Origin: CG1-02-35-72 sp045046885
GTDB lineage: Bacteria; Bacteroidota; Bacteroidia; Flavobacteriales; Flavobacteriaceae
NCBI GenBank assembly: GCA_045046885.1
Contig: JASFYX010000025.1
Location: 1 to 14,637 of the forward strand
DNA: 14,637 nt
Reading direction: 5' to 3'
Shown in pieces: positions 1 to 8,509 of the stretch (its first letter is position 1; every line of letters starts with the position of its first letter). The notes under the pieces were generated by a model that saw only the letters and a list, made by a program, of their open reading frames with translations, had not been told where the DNA came from and searched no databases. The position numbers were made by a program, and so were the translations under genes.

Positions 1-18
1 TATTATGCGCGCATAATA
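1..18. repeat. 18-bp perfect palindrome at window start
   Basis: Bases 1-18 read TATTATGCGCGCATAATA and equal their own reverse complement (9-bp arms, no loop). The palindrome lies about 43 bases upstream of the pdhB promoter box, so it could be an operator or the stem of an upstream terminator. Because it begins at base 1, its true extent is unknown. Confidence 0.6.
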
Positions 19-60
19 AAAATTTAAGATAAAATTGTGTTAAAAAGTTACATTTATTCC

Positions 61-68
61 TATTTTTG
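61..68 (+). promoter_or_regulatory. pdhB promoter -7 box
   Basis: TATTTTTG matches the Bacteroidota sigma-A -7 consensus TAnnTTTG exactly. No good -33 TTTG is seen at the expected spacing. A start of transcription near base 75 leaves a short leader before the ATG at 88. It would exclude the upstream GTG at 37 as a start codon. Confidence 0.5.
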
Positions 69-87
69 CCGTTCAATTAAAAAGACT

Positions 88-1065
88 ATGCGCACAATAC
101 AGTTTAGAGAGGCTATTGCCGAGGCGATGAGCGAAGAAATGCGACGTGACGAAAGCATTTATCTTTTAGGAGAAGAGGTGGCCGAGTACAATGGCGCGTA
201 CAAAGCATCTAAAGGTATGTTAGATGAATTTGGTGCTAAACGTGTTATAGATACGCCTATTGCCGAATCGGGTTTTACGGGTATTGCCATAGGCTCTGCT
301 ATGAATGGTAACCGTCCTATAGTTGAATATATGACTTTTAATTTTTCGCTTGTTGCGATAGATCAGATTATAAATAATGCCGCTAAAATGCGTCAAATGA
401 GTGGCGGGCAATTTAATATTCCTATAGTTTTTAGAGGGCCTACTGGTTCTGCTGGACAATTAGGTGCAACGCATTCTCAAGCTTTCGAAAATTGGTATGC
501 CAATACACCGGGATTAAAAGTTATTATTCCTTCAAATCCGTATGACGCCAAAGGCTTGTTAAAAGCAGCTATTCGCGATGATGATCCTGTCATTTTTATG
601 GAGTCTGAACAAATGTATGGCGATAAAGGCGAAGTGCCCGAAGGTGAATATATTTTACCAATCGGCGTGGCCGATATTAAAAGAGAAGGGACAGATGTAA
701 CGGTTGTGTCATTTGGTAAGATAATTAAAGAGGCTTACAAAGCGGCTGAAACCCTTGAAAAAGAAGGTGTTTCAATCGAAATTATTGATCTGCGTACAAT
801 AAGACCTTTAGATTTTGAAGCTATTTTTACCTCAGTTAAAAAAACAAATCGCTTAGTAATTCTAGAAGAATCTTGGCCTTTTGGTAGTATCGCTTCAGAA
901 ATAACTTATCAAATTCAAGAAAATGTTTTCGATTATTTAGATGCGCCAGTACAACGTATTACAACAGCCGACACACCAACACCGTATTCTCCTGTACTTT
1001 TAGAAGAATGGTTGCCAAACGCCAATGATGTTGTGGCTGCTGTTAAAAAAGTACTTTATAAATAA
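88..1065 (+). CDS. pdhB: pyruvate dehydrogenase E1 component, beta subunit
   Basis: Beta subunit of the thiamine-diphosphate-dependent E1 enzyme, which with the alpha subunit decarboxylates pyruvate and passes the acetyl group to E2 in the cytoplasm. From the ATG at 88 the protein is 325 aa, the usual length for flavobacterial E1 beta. The thiamine-binding-side motif TPIAE (Glu60) and the GATHSQ motif (His129) are visible. They are followed by the transketolase central and C-terminal domains, ending in the typical EEWLPNANDVV region. The frame stays open upstream to a GTG at 37, but that 17-residue extension is not family-like and lies upstream of the promoter box, so 88 is chosen. No alpha subunit is present, as expected where pdhB is separate from pdhA/pdhC. 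A branched-chain 2-oxoacid dehydrogenase beta subunit is the main alternative; overall motif fit favours PdhB. Confidence 0.93.
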   Translation: MRTIQFREAIAEAMSEEMRRDESIYLLGEEVAEYNGAYKASKGMLDEFGAKRVIDTPIAESGFTGIAIGSAMNGNRPIVEYMTFNFSLVAIDQIINNAAKMRQMSGGQFNIPIVFRGPTGSAGQLGATHSQAFENWYANTPGLKVIIPSNPYDAKGLLKAAIRDDDPVIFMESEQMYGDKGEVPEGEYILPIGVADIKREGTDVTVVSFGKIIKEAYKAAETLEKEGVSIEIIDLRTIRPLDFEAIFTSVKKTNRLVILEESWPFGSIASEITYQIQENVFDYLDAPVQRITTADTPTPYSPVLLEEWLPNANDVVAAVKKVLYK

Positions 1066-1137
1066 CAATCAAACTTGGTACAAATATTGTAAGATTACTT
1101 TCTTTTTTTGACTAACGAAAGGAATTTTTAAACGCTT

Positions 1138-3624
1138 ATGAAAAAGTTAATTGTCACCCTATTTTTATTGATAACTGCTCTGTCTTTTAGTCAGGTAAAA
1201 GTAGGTGGATTTGTTAAAGATGTAAAAGGAGAACCCATTCCGTTTGCCGATGTCTATTTTAAAGGTTCTACAAAAGGTACTGTATCTGATGAAAACGGAA
1301 AATTTTATTTAGAATCTGATAAATTCTATGGCATTTTAGTTATAAATTTTTTGGGTTTTGATAGAAAAGAAATCCCCTTAAAAGCACGCAATTTTGATAT
1401 AACAATAACCCTTAAAGAAAGTGCCGCACAATTAGATGCTGTCGAAATTTACTCGGGGAAAATTAAAAAGAAGGGTAACCCGGCCATAGCTTTACTCAAA
1501 AAAATATGGAAGCACAAACGGAAAAATGGTATTTATTTATTCGATCAATACCAAAATAATAAGTACGAAAAAATAGAATTCGACCTTAATAATATTGATG
1601 AGAAACTTAAAAACAGTAAAATTTTTAAGGGTCTGGAATTTATGTTTGACCAAGTCGATTCGTCAAATATTACAGGAAAGCCCTATCTGCCCATTTTTAT
1701 AAACGAAGCTGTTTACAAAGTTTACGGTCAGAACAAAGCGCCCAAACACTTTAAAGAAGAGCTGGTCGCCAATAAAAATTCGGGTTTTCAAAACAACCAA
1801 AGTCTTATAGCTTTTGTAAAACAGTTGTACGCCAATTATAATGTGTACAATAATTACGTCAAATTATTCGATAAAAGTTTTACAAGTCCCGTTTCTAGAA
1901 CAGGTCCTTCTGTTTATAATTATGTGTTGGCAGATAGCAGTTTTATTGGCGATAAATGGTGTTATAAAGTTGTGTATTATCCGCGTCGTAAAAACGAGCT
2001 GACTTTTAAAGGCCATTTTTGGGTAAACGACACCACTTTTGCCCTTAAAAAAATCACGATGGAAGCTACCCGTAGCGCCAACATAAATTGGGTAAAAGAA
2101 TTGTATTTAGAACAAGAATTTGATGTATTAAACGATTCGGTTTTCTTGCTTAAACGCGATTATTTGATGTCTGATTTTGCCCTGCGCAAAAAAGATAAAT
2201 CGAAAGGGGTTTACGGCAAGCGTACTACTATTTATGACGATTACAAATTCAATCAAAAGAAAAAGGAATCTTTTTATGCCGAACGTGTAAATGGTTATAA
2301 AAAAGAAGTTTATAACCGTCCTGATGATTTTTGGAAAACCAACCGCAAAGAAACCTTAAGCAAAGACGAAAAAGGCATTTACCAGATGCTTGACACTTTA
2401 CAAACTATTAGAAAATTTAAACAATTATACGACATTACGGCGACGCTTTATACAGGCTATTGGCAGATTTTTAAAAATATAGATTATGGCCCTATCTTCT
2501 CTATGTTTGGCACAAACGATGTTGAAGGTACACGCATAAGACAAGGATTTAGAACCTATAAAAAGTTTGACGATTTAGCTCGTTTTCAAATGTTTGCAGC
2601 TTATGGCACACGCGACAAAAAATTAAAATATGGCTTTTCTGGTAAGTGGATGATAGACAGAGCCAGCCGCTTTACAATTTTTGGCGGCAATAGAAAAGAT
2701 GTAGAACAAACAGGGTTTAGTCTCACAACCATAAACGATGTCTTAAACAGGAGTTTTGCTTCGGCGGCTTTTTTTACACGGGGCGATAATTTTAGATTGA
2801 CAAGCCTTAATTTAACCAATATAGGTTTTGACTTTGAACCTTTAAAAAACCTACAATTTAAATTTAGTGCTACGTATAAAACTTTAGAATCGGCTTCGCC
2901 ATTATTCAATATCAATTATTTTGCTGATGCAGCGCATTCACAAATTAAAACAGATATTACCCAATCTGAAATAGATGTGTCATTGCGTTATACGCCTAAA
3001 CGTGTCAGTTTTGGTTACGGTGTAGAGAGAGGCGAAACAAATGAAGACCGTTTTCCAATCTTGTATTTGAGTTATACAAAAGGATTAAAAGGCTTTATAA
3101 ATAGCGATTTTAATTATCAGAAATTACAATTTTATTACAAACAGCCTTTCCAGTTAGGCGGTTTTGGTCGTATGCATACTACATTAGAAGTGGGTAAAAC
3201 ATTTGGTGCTGTCCCTATTTTATTAATGGATGCTGTGCCCGGTAACCAAACATTGTTTATGGCACCTAACACATTCGATTTATTAGATTATTACGAATTT
3301 GTAACCGATAAATACGCAGCCTTGCATATAGAAAATAACTTTAATGGTCGTATTTTATCACGATTCCCGTTATTACGCAAACTCAATTTACGCGAAATTG
3401 TCGGCGTTCGGGGTATTATTGGCGACGTGTCTCAAGCAAATATAGATATCAATGCTTCGGGTATTAGCTACCGTGCTCCTAAAAAAATGTATTGGGAGTG
3501 GCATGCCGGTATTGCCAATATCTTTAAAGTAATAAGAATTGACTTTGTTTTTAGAGGAAATTACAAAGATATTCCTGGGGCTACGCAATTTGCTATAAAG
3601 GGTGGCGCTGGCTTTTATTTCTAA
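1138..3624 (+). CDS. DUF5686 / carboxypeptidase-regulatory-like outer-membrane protein
   Basis: 828 aa. Residues 1-19 form a signal peptide (basic start, hydrophobic core, ending SFSQ). Residues about 20-95 are a CarboxypepD_reg-like beta-sandwich (GGFVKDVKGEPIPFADVYF, then GTVSDENGKF), the fold found at the N-terminus of many Bacteroidota outer-membrane transporters. The rest matches the long DUF5686 region, rich in aromatic/charged alternation expected of an outer-membrane beta-barrel, and ends in an aromatic residue (GAGFYF), as barrels do. It lies 72 bases after pdhB with no clear terminator between, so it may be cotranscribed. From memory, this family is often found beside pdhB in Flavobacteriaceae. 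Its substrate is not known and it lacks a TonB plug domain. The name is secure at family level only. Confidence 0.85.
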   Translation: MKKLIVTLFLLITALSFSQVKVGGFVKDVKGEPIPFADVYFKGSTKGTVSDENGKFYLESDKFYGILVINFLGFDRKEIPLKARNFDITITLKESAAQLDAVEIYSGKIKKKGNPAIALLKKIWKHKRKNGIYLFDQYQNNKYEKIEFDLNNIDEKLKNSKIFKGLEFMFDQVDSSNITGKPYLPIFINEAVYKVYGQNKAPKHFKEELVANKNSGFQNNQSLIAFVKQLYANYNVYNNYVKLFDKSFTSPVSRTGPSVYNYVLADSSFIGDKWCYKVVYYPRRKNELTFKGHFWVNDTTFALKKITMEATRSANINWVKELYLEQEFDVLNDSVFLLKRDYLMSDFALRKKDKSKGVYGKRTTIYDDYKFNQKKKESFYAERVNGYKKEVYNRPDDFWKTNRKETLSKDEKGIYQMLDTLQTIRKFKQLYDITATLYTGYWQIFKNIDYGPIFSMFGTNDVEGTRIRQGFRTYKKFDDLARFQMFAAYGTRDKKLKYGFSGKWMIDRASRFTIFGGNRKDVEQTGFSLTTINDVLNRSFASAAFFTRGDNFRLTSLNLTNIGFDFEPLKNLQFKFSATYKTLESASPLFNINYFADAAHSQIKTDITQSEIDVSLRYTPKRVSFGYGVERGETNEDRFPILYLSYTKGLKGFINSDFNYQKLQFYYKQPFQLGGFGRMHTTLEVGKTFGAVPILLMDAVPGNQTLFMAPNTFDLLDYYEFVTDKYAALHIENNFNGRILSRFPLLRKLNLREIVGVRGIIGDVSQANIDINASGISYRAPKKMYWEWHAGIANIFKVIRIDFVFRGNYKDIPGATQFAIKGGAGFYF

Positions 3625-3665
3625 GCTTTTTAAGCACACTTTATGTTTAATAACAGAGATGTTTG

Positions 3666-3673
3666 TATCTTTG
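3666..3673 (+). promoter_or_regulatory. deoC operon promoter -7 box
   Basis: TATCTTTG is an exact match to TAnnTTTG. No clear TTTG lies 19 bases upstream. The predicted transcription start near 3680 fits a deoC start at 3727 and marks the likely start of the three-gene deoC operon. Confidence 0.5.
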
Positions 3674-3726
3674 TTTTTCTGCACAATTTTCTGATTTGAT
3701 AATTGTACATTTTAAATTCAGTTTTA

Positions 3727-4626
3727 ATGAAAAAAATAAACTTTTTTGATACCCCAAAAATAGATCAGGTAGGTATTAATGATAGAATTGCGCGTATAAA
3801 AGCGCGTAGTATAAAAAAGGAAGCTAAAATTCAAGGGCTTTTAATGATTTTAAATATGATTGACCTTACCACACTTGAAGGAGCAGATACCGAAGATAAG
3901 GTGAAACATATTTGCTACAAAGCAATGCATTTACACGACGAATTTCCAGGATTACCCACAACAGCGGCTGTCTGTGTGTATCCTAATTTTGTAAAAACGG
4001 CCATTAAAGAACTCAAAGGGTCTGGTGTCAAAGTAGCCTCAGTAGCCACTGCTTTTCCTAGCGGACAAGCCGATACTAAAACAAAATTAGCCGATGTAAA
4101 AGTAGCTGTAGATAATGGTGCCGATGAGGTAGATATGGTTTTGAGTCGTGGAAAATTTCACAGCGGCGATTATGATTTTGTATTTAACGAAATAGCAACC
4201 ATAAAAGCGGCCATTGGTAAAGCACGTTTAAAAGTCATTTTAGAAACGGGTGAATTGGGCAATCTTGATAATATCCGTCGCGCCAGCGATATCGCTATGT
4301 ATGCGGGTGCCGATTTTATAAAAACATCAACCGGAAAAATAAAACCAGCGGCAACATTGCCTGTAACATTGGTAATGTTAGAAGCCATAAAAGATTATTA
4401 TTACGCAACAGGTCGTATGGTAGGTATGAAACCTGCGGGCGGTATTTCTAACGCTAAATTGGCTTTACAGTATTTGTTGTTGGTTAAAGAAACCCTCGGT
4501 GGCAAATGGCTTAATAATACTTATTTTAGATTTGGCGCCAGCAGTTTGGCAAACGATGTGCTTATGCAAATTGTCAAACAAAAAACGGGCAATTATCAAT
4601 CAAAAGATTACTTTTCAAAAGACTAG
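3727..4626 (+). CDS. deoC: deoxyribose-phosphate aldolase
   Basis: Cytoplasmic class I aldolase that splits 2-deoxyribose 5-phosphate into glyceraldehyde 3-phosphate and acetaldehyde during deoxynucleoside breakdown. The 299-aa protein is longer than E. coli DeoC (about 260 aa) and resembles the longer eukaryotic-type DERA. The Schiff-base lysine is visible in FIKTSTGK (Lys199), the catalytic aspartate in EVDMVLSRG (Asp136), and the second lysine in GMKPAGGIS (Lys235). VCVYPNFV near residue 82 is also typical. The ATG at 3727 is preferred over a TTG eight codons upstream because MKKINFF is a normal start and no other evidence favours the extension. The next gene starts 2 bases after the stop, so the genes are translationally linked. 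Two aldehyde dehydrogenase genes follow and would dispose of the acetaldehyde. Confidence 0.95.
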   Translation: MKKINFFDTPKIDQVGINDRIARIKARSIKKEAKIQGLLMILNMIDLTTLEGADTEDKVKHICYKAMHLHDEFPGLPTTAAVCVYPNFVKTAIKELKGSGVKVASVATAFPSGQADTKTKLADVKVAVDNGADEVDMVLSRGKFHSGDYDFVFNEIATIKAAIGKARLKVILETGELGNLDNIRRASDIAMYAGADFIKTSTGKIKPAATLPVTLVMLEAIKDYYYATGRMVGMKPAGGISNAKLALQYLLLVKETLGGKWLNNTYFRFGASSLANDVLMQIVKQKTGNYQSKDYFSKD

Positions 4627-4628
4627 AT

Positions 4629-6098
4629 ATGAAAACAAAAGTAAACATAGACTACAGTTCTGACTGGCAATTAGCGCCAGCGCCAGAAAGTACGTCGCAC
4701 ATAAATTTAAAAGAAAAATACAATTTATTTATCAACGGTAAATTTGTCAAACCCAAAGCGGGTAAATATTTCGACACATTTAATCCGGCTAACGAAAAAT
4801 TATTAGCCAAAGTGGCTTTAGGAGATGCAGATGATGTTGACATCGCTGTAAAAGCAGCAAGAAAAGCCTATACAAATGTGTGGTCTAAATTATCGGGTAA
4901 AGAACGCGGTAAATACATATTTAGATTGGCAAGGATTATTCAAGAACGCGCCCGCGAATTTTCTGTAATTGAATCTTTAGATGGGGGTAAACCCATTCGC
5001 GAATCACGCGATATTGATATCCCTTTGGTATCGGCTCACTTTTTTTACAATGCAGGATGGACCGATAAATTAGAGTATGCTTTTCCGAATCGAAAACCAA
5101 AAGCTTTAGGTGTTGTAGGTCAGATTATTCCTTGGAATTTCCCATTATTAATGGCCTCATGGAAAATAGCGCCAGCCTTGGCAGCAGGAAATACTGTTGT
5201 TATAAAAGCCGCAAATACAACCCCATTAACACTTTATAAATTAGCCGAAGCTGTTAAAGATGCCGGTATTCCTGATGGTGTTGTAAATGTAGTTTCGGGT
5301 CGCGGTAGTGTCGTGGGAATGGCCATTGTTAACCATCCTGATGTGAATAAAATTGCTTTTACAGGATCTACAGGTGTTGGTAAAATAATTATGAATGCCA
5401 TCGCCGGAACAGGCAAAAAAGCGACAATGGAATTAGGAGGTAAAGCAGCTAATATTATTTTTGAAGATGCCGCTATAGATCAAGCTGTAGAGGGTATTAT
5501 AAATGGTATTTTCTTTAATCAAGGACATGTGTGTTGTGCAGGATCTAGATTATATGTACAAGAATCGGTTTACGATGTGGTTTTACGAAAATTAAAAGGA
5601 CGTATGCAGTCTTTAATTATTGGCGACCCGCTTGACAAAAACACAGATATTGGGGCTATAAACTCTAAAGATCAACTCAATACCATAAATGAGTATATAA
5701 AAATTGGGCTTAAAGAAGGTGCCGAAATTTACCAACCAGAATGTTCTTTACCAAAAAAAGGGTATTGGTGTAAACCTACTTTGTTTACACACGTAGCACA
5801 ATCAAATCGCATAGTTCAAGAAGAAATATTTGGTCCTGTTTTGGCTATTCAGACTTTTAGAACAATAGATGAAGTTATAGAAAAAGCTAATAATACGCCT
5901 TACGGATTATCAGCTGGCGTGTGGACAGATAAAGGCTCAAAAATATTTAATATGACTTCCCAATTACGCGCAGGCGTCATTTGGGCAAACACCTTTAATA
6001 AATTCGATCCTGCTTCACCATTTGGAGGCTATAAAGAAAGCGGCTTTGGTCGTGAAGGCGGTATTCACGGTTTAGAACCTTATTTAAAATTTGATTAA
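4629..6098 (+). CDS. aldehyde dehydrogenase (catalytic domain, ALDH16-like)
   Basis: NAD(P)-dependent aldehyde dehydrogenase, 489 aa, full length. The oxyanion-hole asparagine is in PWNFP (Asn170), the general base glutamate in MELGGK (Glu268) and the catalytic cysteine in NQGHVCCAGSR (Cys302). The C-terminal EEIFGPVL and PFGGYKESGFGRE motifs are intact. The gene follows deoC by 2 bases and precedes a short dehydrogenase-like gene by 12 bases, so its probable substrate is the acetaldehyde released by DeoC. This is inferred from context. Together with the next gene its length (489+293) is close to that of two-domain bacterial ALDH16 proteins, which suggests the two are the split halves of one such enzyme. 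Substrate and cofactor cannot be read from the sequence. Confidence 0.9.
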   Translation: MKTKVNIDYSSDWQLAPAPESTSHINLKEKYNLFINGKFVKPKAGKYFDTFNPANEKLLAKVALGDADDVDIAVKAARKAYTNVWSKLSGKERGKYIFRLARIIQERAREFSVIESLDGGKPIRESRDIDIPLVSAHFFYNAGWTDKLEYAFPNRKPKALGVVGQIIPWNFPLLMASWKIAPALAAGNTVVIKAANTTPLTLYKLAEAVKDAGIPDGVVNVVSGRGSVVGMAIVNHPDVNKIAFTGSTGVGKIIMNAIAGTGKKATMELGGKAANIIFEDAAIDQAVEGIINGIFFNQGHVCCAGSRLYVQESVYDVVLRKLKGRMQSLIIGDPLDKNTDIGAINSKDQLNTINEYIKIGLKEGAEIYQPECSLPKKGYWCKPTLFTHVAQSNRIVQEEIFGPVLAIQTFRTIDEVIEKANNTPYGLSAGVWTDKGSKIFNMTSQLRAGVIWANTFNKFDPASPFGGYKESGFGREGGIHGLEPYLKFD

Positions 6099-6110
6099 AA
6101 CAGAAACGAT

Positions 6111-6992
6111 ATGTCACGAATAGAAGTCTTAAAAACATATAAAATATATATTGGTGAAAAATTTCCTAGAACTGAGTCAGGGCGTTTTTACCAAGCAAAA
6201 TCTAATAATAAAGCAATAGCTAATATGTGCTTATCATCGCGAAAAGATTTTAGAAATGCGGTTGTAGCAGCACGTAAAGCTCAAGGTGGATGGGCACATA
6301 AAACAGCTTATAATCGTAGTCAGATTTTATACCGTATTGCCGAAGTCCTTGAAGGACGTAAAGCCCAATTTGTAGAAGAATTAACCTTACAAGGTATCTC
6401 TCAAGCTTTAGCTTTAGAAGAAGTAAACTTAAGTATAGATAGATTGATTTATTACGCTGGTTGGTGCGATAAATACATACAAATGTACAGTACTGTTAAT
6501 CCGGTTTCTGGCAGTTACTTTAATTTCTCTGTACCAGAACCAACAGGTATTGTAGCAGCTTTTGCACCCGAACAAAGTGGTTTATTAGGTTTGATTACAC
6601 AAATTTGTAGCATCATAGCAGGTGGCAATACTTGTGTCATTTTAGCATCAGAATCAAAACCTTTATGTGCCATTACCTTTGCTGAAGTCTTGGCAACATC
6701 AGATGTGCCGGGTGGTGTGGTAAATATCTTAACAGGTAACCGTGCCGAGTTATTGACACATTTCGGAAGTCATATGGATGTAAACGCAGTTTTGTATTGT
6801 GGGGCTGATAAAAACGATATTAAAACATTACAAGAATTGGCTGTAGAGAATATGAAACGTACACGCATTCGCGAAAACGGCGATTACTTTGACACCAAAC
6901 ACGAAACGCCTTATTATATTTTCGATTTCCAAGAGACCAAAACGACATGGCATCCTATTGAGCAAATTGCAGGTTCGGGGAGTGGGTATTGA
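6111..6992 (+). CDS. short aldehyde-dehydrogenase-like protein lacking the catalytic domain
   Basis: 293 aa, resembling only the N-terminal, NAD-binding-fold half of an aldehyde dehydrogenase. It has a start like YKIYIGEKFPRTESGR, an AVVAARKAQGGWAHK helix, a PTGIVAAFAPEQSG stretch where an active enzyme has the PWNFP-type loop, and AGGNTCVILASE. No MELGGK glutamate and no catalytic cysteine are present, so it is predicted to be enzymatically dead. Beyond residue about 230 it turns into a non-ALDH tail ending KTTWHPIEQIAGSGSGY. The frame is intact with no sign of recent truncation, and it is coupled to the active dehydrogenase by a 12-base gap. The likely role is as a structural partner subunit equivalent to the C-terminal domain of ALDH16. 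A decayed duplicate is a less likely alternative. Confidence 0.8.
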   Translation: MSRIEVLKTYKIYIGEKFPRTESGRFYQAKSNNKAIANMCLSSRKDFRNAVVAARKAQGGWAHKTAYNRSQILYRIAEVLEGRKAQFVEELTLQGISQALALEEVNLSIDRLIYYAGWCDKYIQMYSTVNPVSGSYFNFSVPEPTGIVAAFAPEQSGLLGLITQICSIIAGGNTCVILASESKPLCAITFAEVLATSDVPGGVVNILTGNRAELLTHFGSHMDVNAVLYCGADKNDIKTLQELAVENMKRTRIRENGDYFDTKHETPYYIFDFQETKTTWHPIEQIAGSGSGY

Positions 6993-7117
6993 GTTATTGA
7001 GAATTTACTTAATTGCCACATGAAAGTCCCAAAATTTCGGGATTGCGGTAGCGGGGTTTTATGTAACGGTATTTCAGGATGAGACACAGCTCTTGATACG
7101 AAAGATACGGCACAACA
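6993..7117. other. spacer between convergent aldehyde dehydrogenase and helicase genes
   Basis: This 125-base spacer has no convincing terminator. It holds an imperfect 16-base inverted repeat, TCCCAAAATTTCGGGA at 7027-7042, with one mismatched pair. On the minus strand an open frame of about 41 codons without a start runs from inside the end of the helicase gene to a TAA near 7012. It includes LKYRYIKPRYRNPEI and is not recognised. Confidence 0.35.
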
Positions 7118-8488
7118 TCACCTTCTTTTCTTTTTCATATTTTGGATTTTGTCCCCACGCCTGATTGGTTTTTTGAATCGCTCTTTTAATTGGGTGCTGT
7201 AACTTTTCTTTTTAGTTTTTTCTTTACTGTTTTTGGCAGATTTTTGATGAAAAGAAGCGCCAGATTTAACAGCTAAATTTTTATCAGACAGTTCTTCTGG
7301 ATCTAAAGGTTTGACCTTTTCCTCAGGGGTGAGTTGGGAACTTATCGCTACTTCTTTTGGAAATTCATTGAACGGAATGGTACATTTCATCAAGCTTTCA
7401 ATCGCCTCCTTTAAAATTGTTTCCTTCTCATTGTAAAAAAGAATGGCTCTTCCTTGCTGTCCGGCTCTACCGGTTCGCCCAATGCGGTGGATATAGTTTT
7501 CGGGGTAGAAAGGCGTATTAAAACTGATTACGGTAGAAATATTTTCAATATCAATCCCACGGGCAATCACATCGGTTGCTATTAGAATTCTACGCGAACC
7601 GTTAACAAACTTTTCTATGGATTTAGTACGGTGATTTTGTTCTTTACCTGAGTGAATTACAGAAATTTCAGTCCCGATATTCATCGGGGCAAAATTTAAT
7701 GTTTCAAATAATCTGTCAGCATTAACCTTGGTACCCACAAAAATTAGGACTTTGCTAAAGGCTGATTTATCTTCTAATAAATGGTTTAATAAGTTAACCT
7801 TGGTATAAAAATTAGGAACAGCATAACATTCCTGACTAATATTCTCTAAAGGTGTACCGCTAATAGAAATGGTTTTTTTGACAGGATTGATTAAGAAACC
7901 ATTTATTAATTCATCTACATAGGTAGTCATCGTGGCCGAAAAGAGAATGTTTTGCCTTTTTGACGGAAGGTGCTCAAAGATGTTTCTTAACTGTGTTTTA
8001 TAGCCAAAATCAAGCATAATATCGACTTCGTCAATCACCAATTTTTTGATTGATTTTAATCGTAATACACTAGAAAGAGCAAGGTCGTAGAGTCTTCTAG
8101 GCGTCCCTACAATGATATCTTGCCCTTGGGTAACGGCTTTTTTTTGTGCATTTATGTTATTACTACCGCCATAAACACCTAACACTCTTATATTTAGGTG
8201 GGGTGTTAATTTTTCGATTTGTTCTACAATTTGAATGACTAGTTCTCTAGTTGGTACCATGACCAATACTCTTGGATGTGGTTGGTCTGAAAACTTCAAA
8301 TCTTGTAAGATTGGAAGTAAATAGGCAATTGTTTTCCCAGTTCCGGTTTGTGCAATTCCCACAAAATCGAAGCCTCCACGTATAGGAGAATAGGACGCTT
8401 GTTGAATGGGGGTTAGATTTTCAAACCCTAAATCGGTAATAGCATTTCGTAATTGTTTTTTAATCTTTAAATCTTCGAAAGTATTCAT
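7118..8488 (-). CDS. DEAD-box ATP-dependent RNA helicase (DEVD variant)
   Basis: ATP-dependent RNA helicase, 456 aa, of the kind that unwinds structured RNA in ribosome assembly or RNA turnover. Motifs appear in order: Q motif (LTPIQQ, about 25-30), motif I AQTGTGKT (46-53), Ia PTRELV (79-84), Ib TPRRL (129-133), motif II DEVD (153-156), III SAT (184-186), IV LIFVGT (248-253), V ATDVIARGID (304-313) and VI HRIGRTGR (334-341). Motif II reads DEVD rather than DEAD; the alanine is replaced but the catalytic Asp-Glu pair is kept, so activity is expected. Residues about 400-456 form a Lys-rich tail ending KKKRR, likely for RNA binding, as in RhlE-like proteins. The upstream gene in the same direction is a broken pseudouridine synthase. 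Confidence 0.92.
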   Translation of the reverse strand: MNTFEDLKIKKQLRNAITDLGFENLTPIQQASYSPIRGGFDFVGIAQTGTGKTIAYLLPILQDLKFSDQPHPRVLVMVPTRELVIQIVEQIEKLTPHLNIRVLGVYGGSNNINAQKKAVTQGQDIIVGTPRRLYDLALSSVLRLKSIKKLVIDEVDIMLDFGYKTQLRNIFEHLPSKRQNILFSATMTTYVDELINGFLINPVKKTISISGTPLENISQECYAVPNFYTKVNLLNHLLEDKSAFSKVLIFVGTKVNADRLFETLNFAPMNIGTEISVIHSGKEQNHRTKSIEKFVNGSRRILIATDVIARGIDIENISTVISFNTPFYPENYIHRIGRTGRAGQQGRAILFYNEKETILKEAIESLMKCTIPFNEFPKEVAISSQLTPEEKVKPLDPEELSDKNLAVKSGASFHQKSAKNSKEKTKKKSYSTQLKERFKKPIRRGDKIQNMKKKRR

Positions 8489-8509
8489 TCTGCAAAGTAA
8501 TCATTTTAA

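Noticed and set aside
37..87. GTG-initiated 17-residue extension of pdhB
   Set aside because: It would start upstream of a perfect -7 promoter box at 61-68. The extension does not resemble E1 beta, and the ATG at 88 gives the standard length.
3703..3726. TTG-initiated extension of deoC
   Set aside because: The ATG at 3727 gives a normal MKKINFF start; the extra eight residues have no family support.
7048..7056. GTAGCGGGG near 7050, resembling the tRNA 3' end
   Set aside because: Only nine bases match, with no T-arm or other tRNA part nearby, so chance is the simplest explanation.
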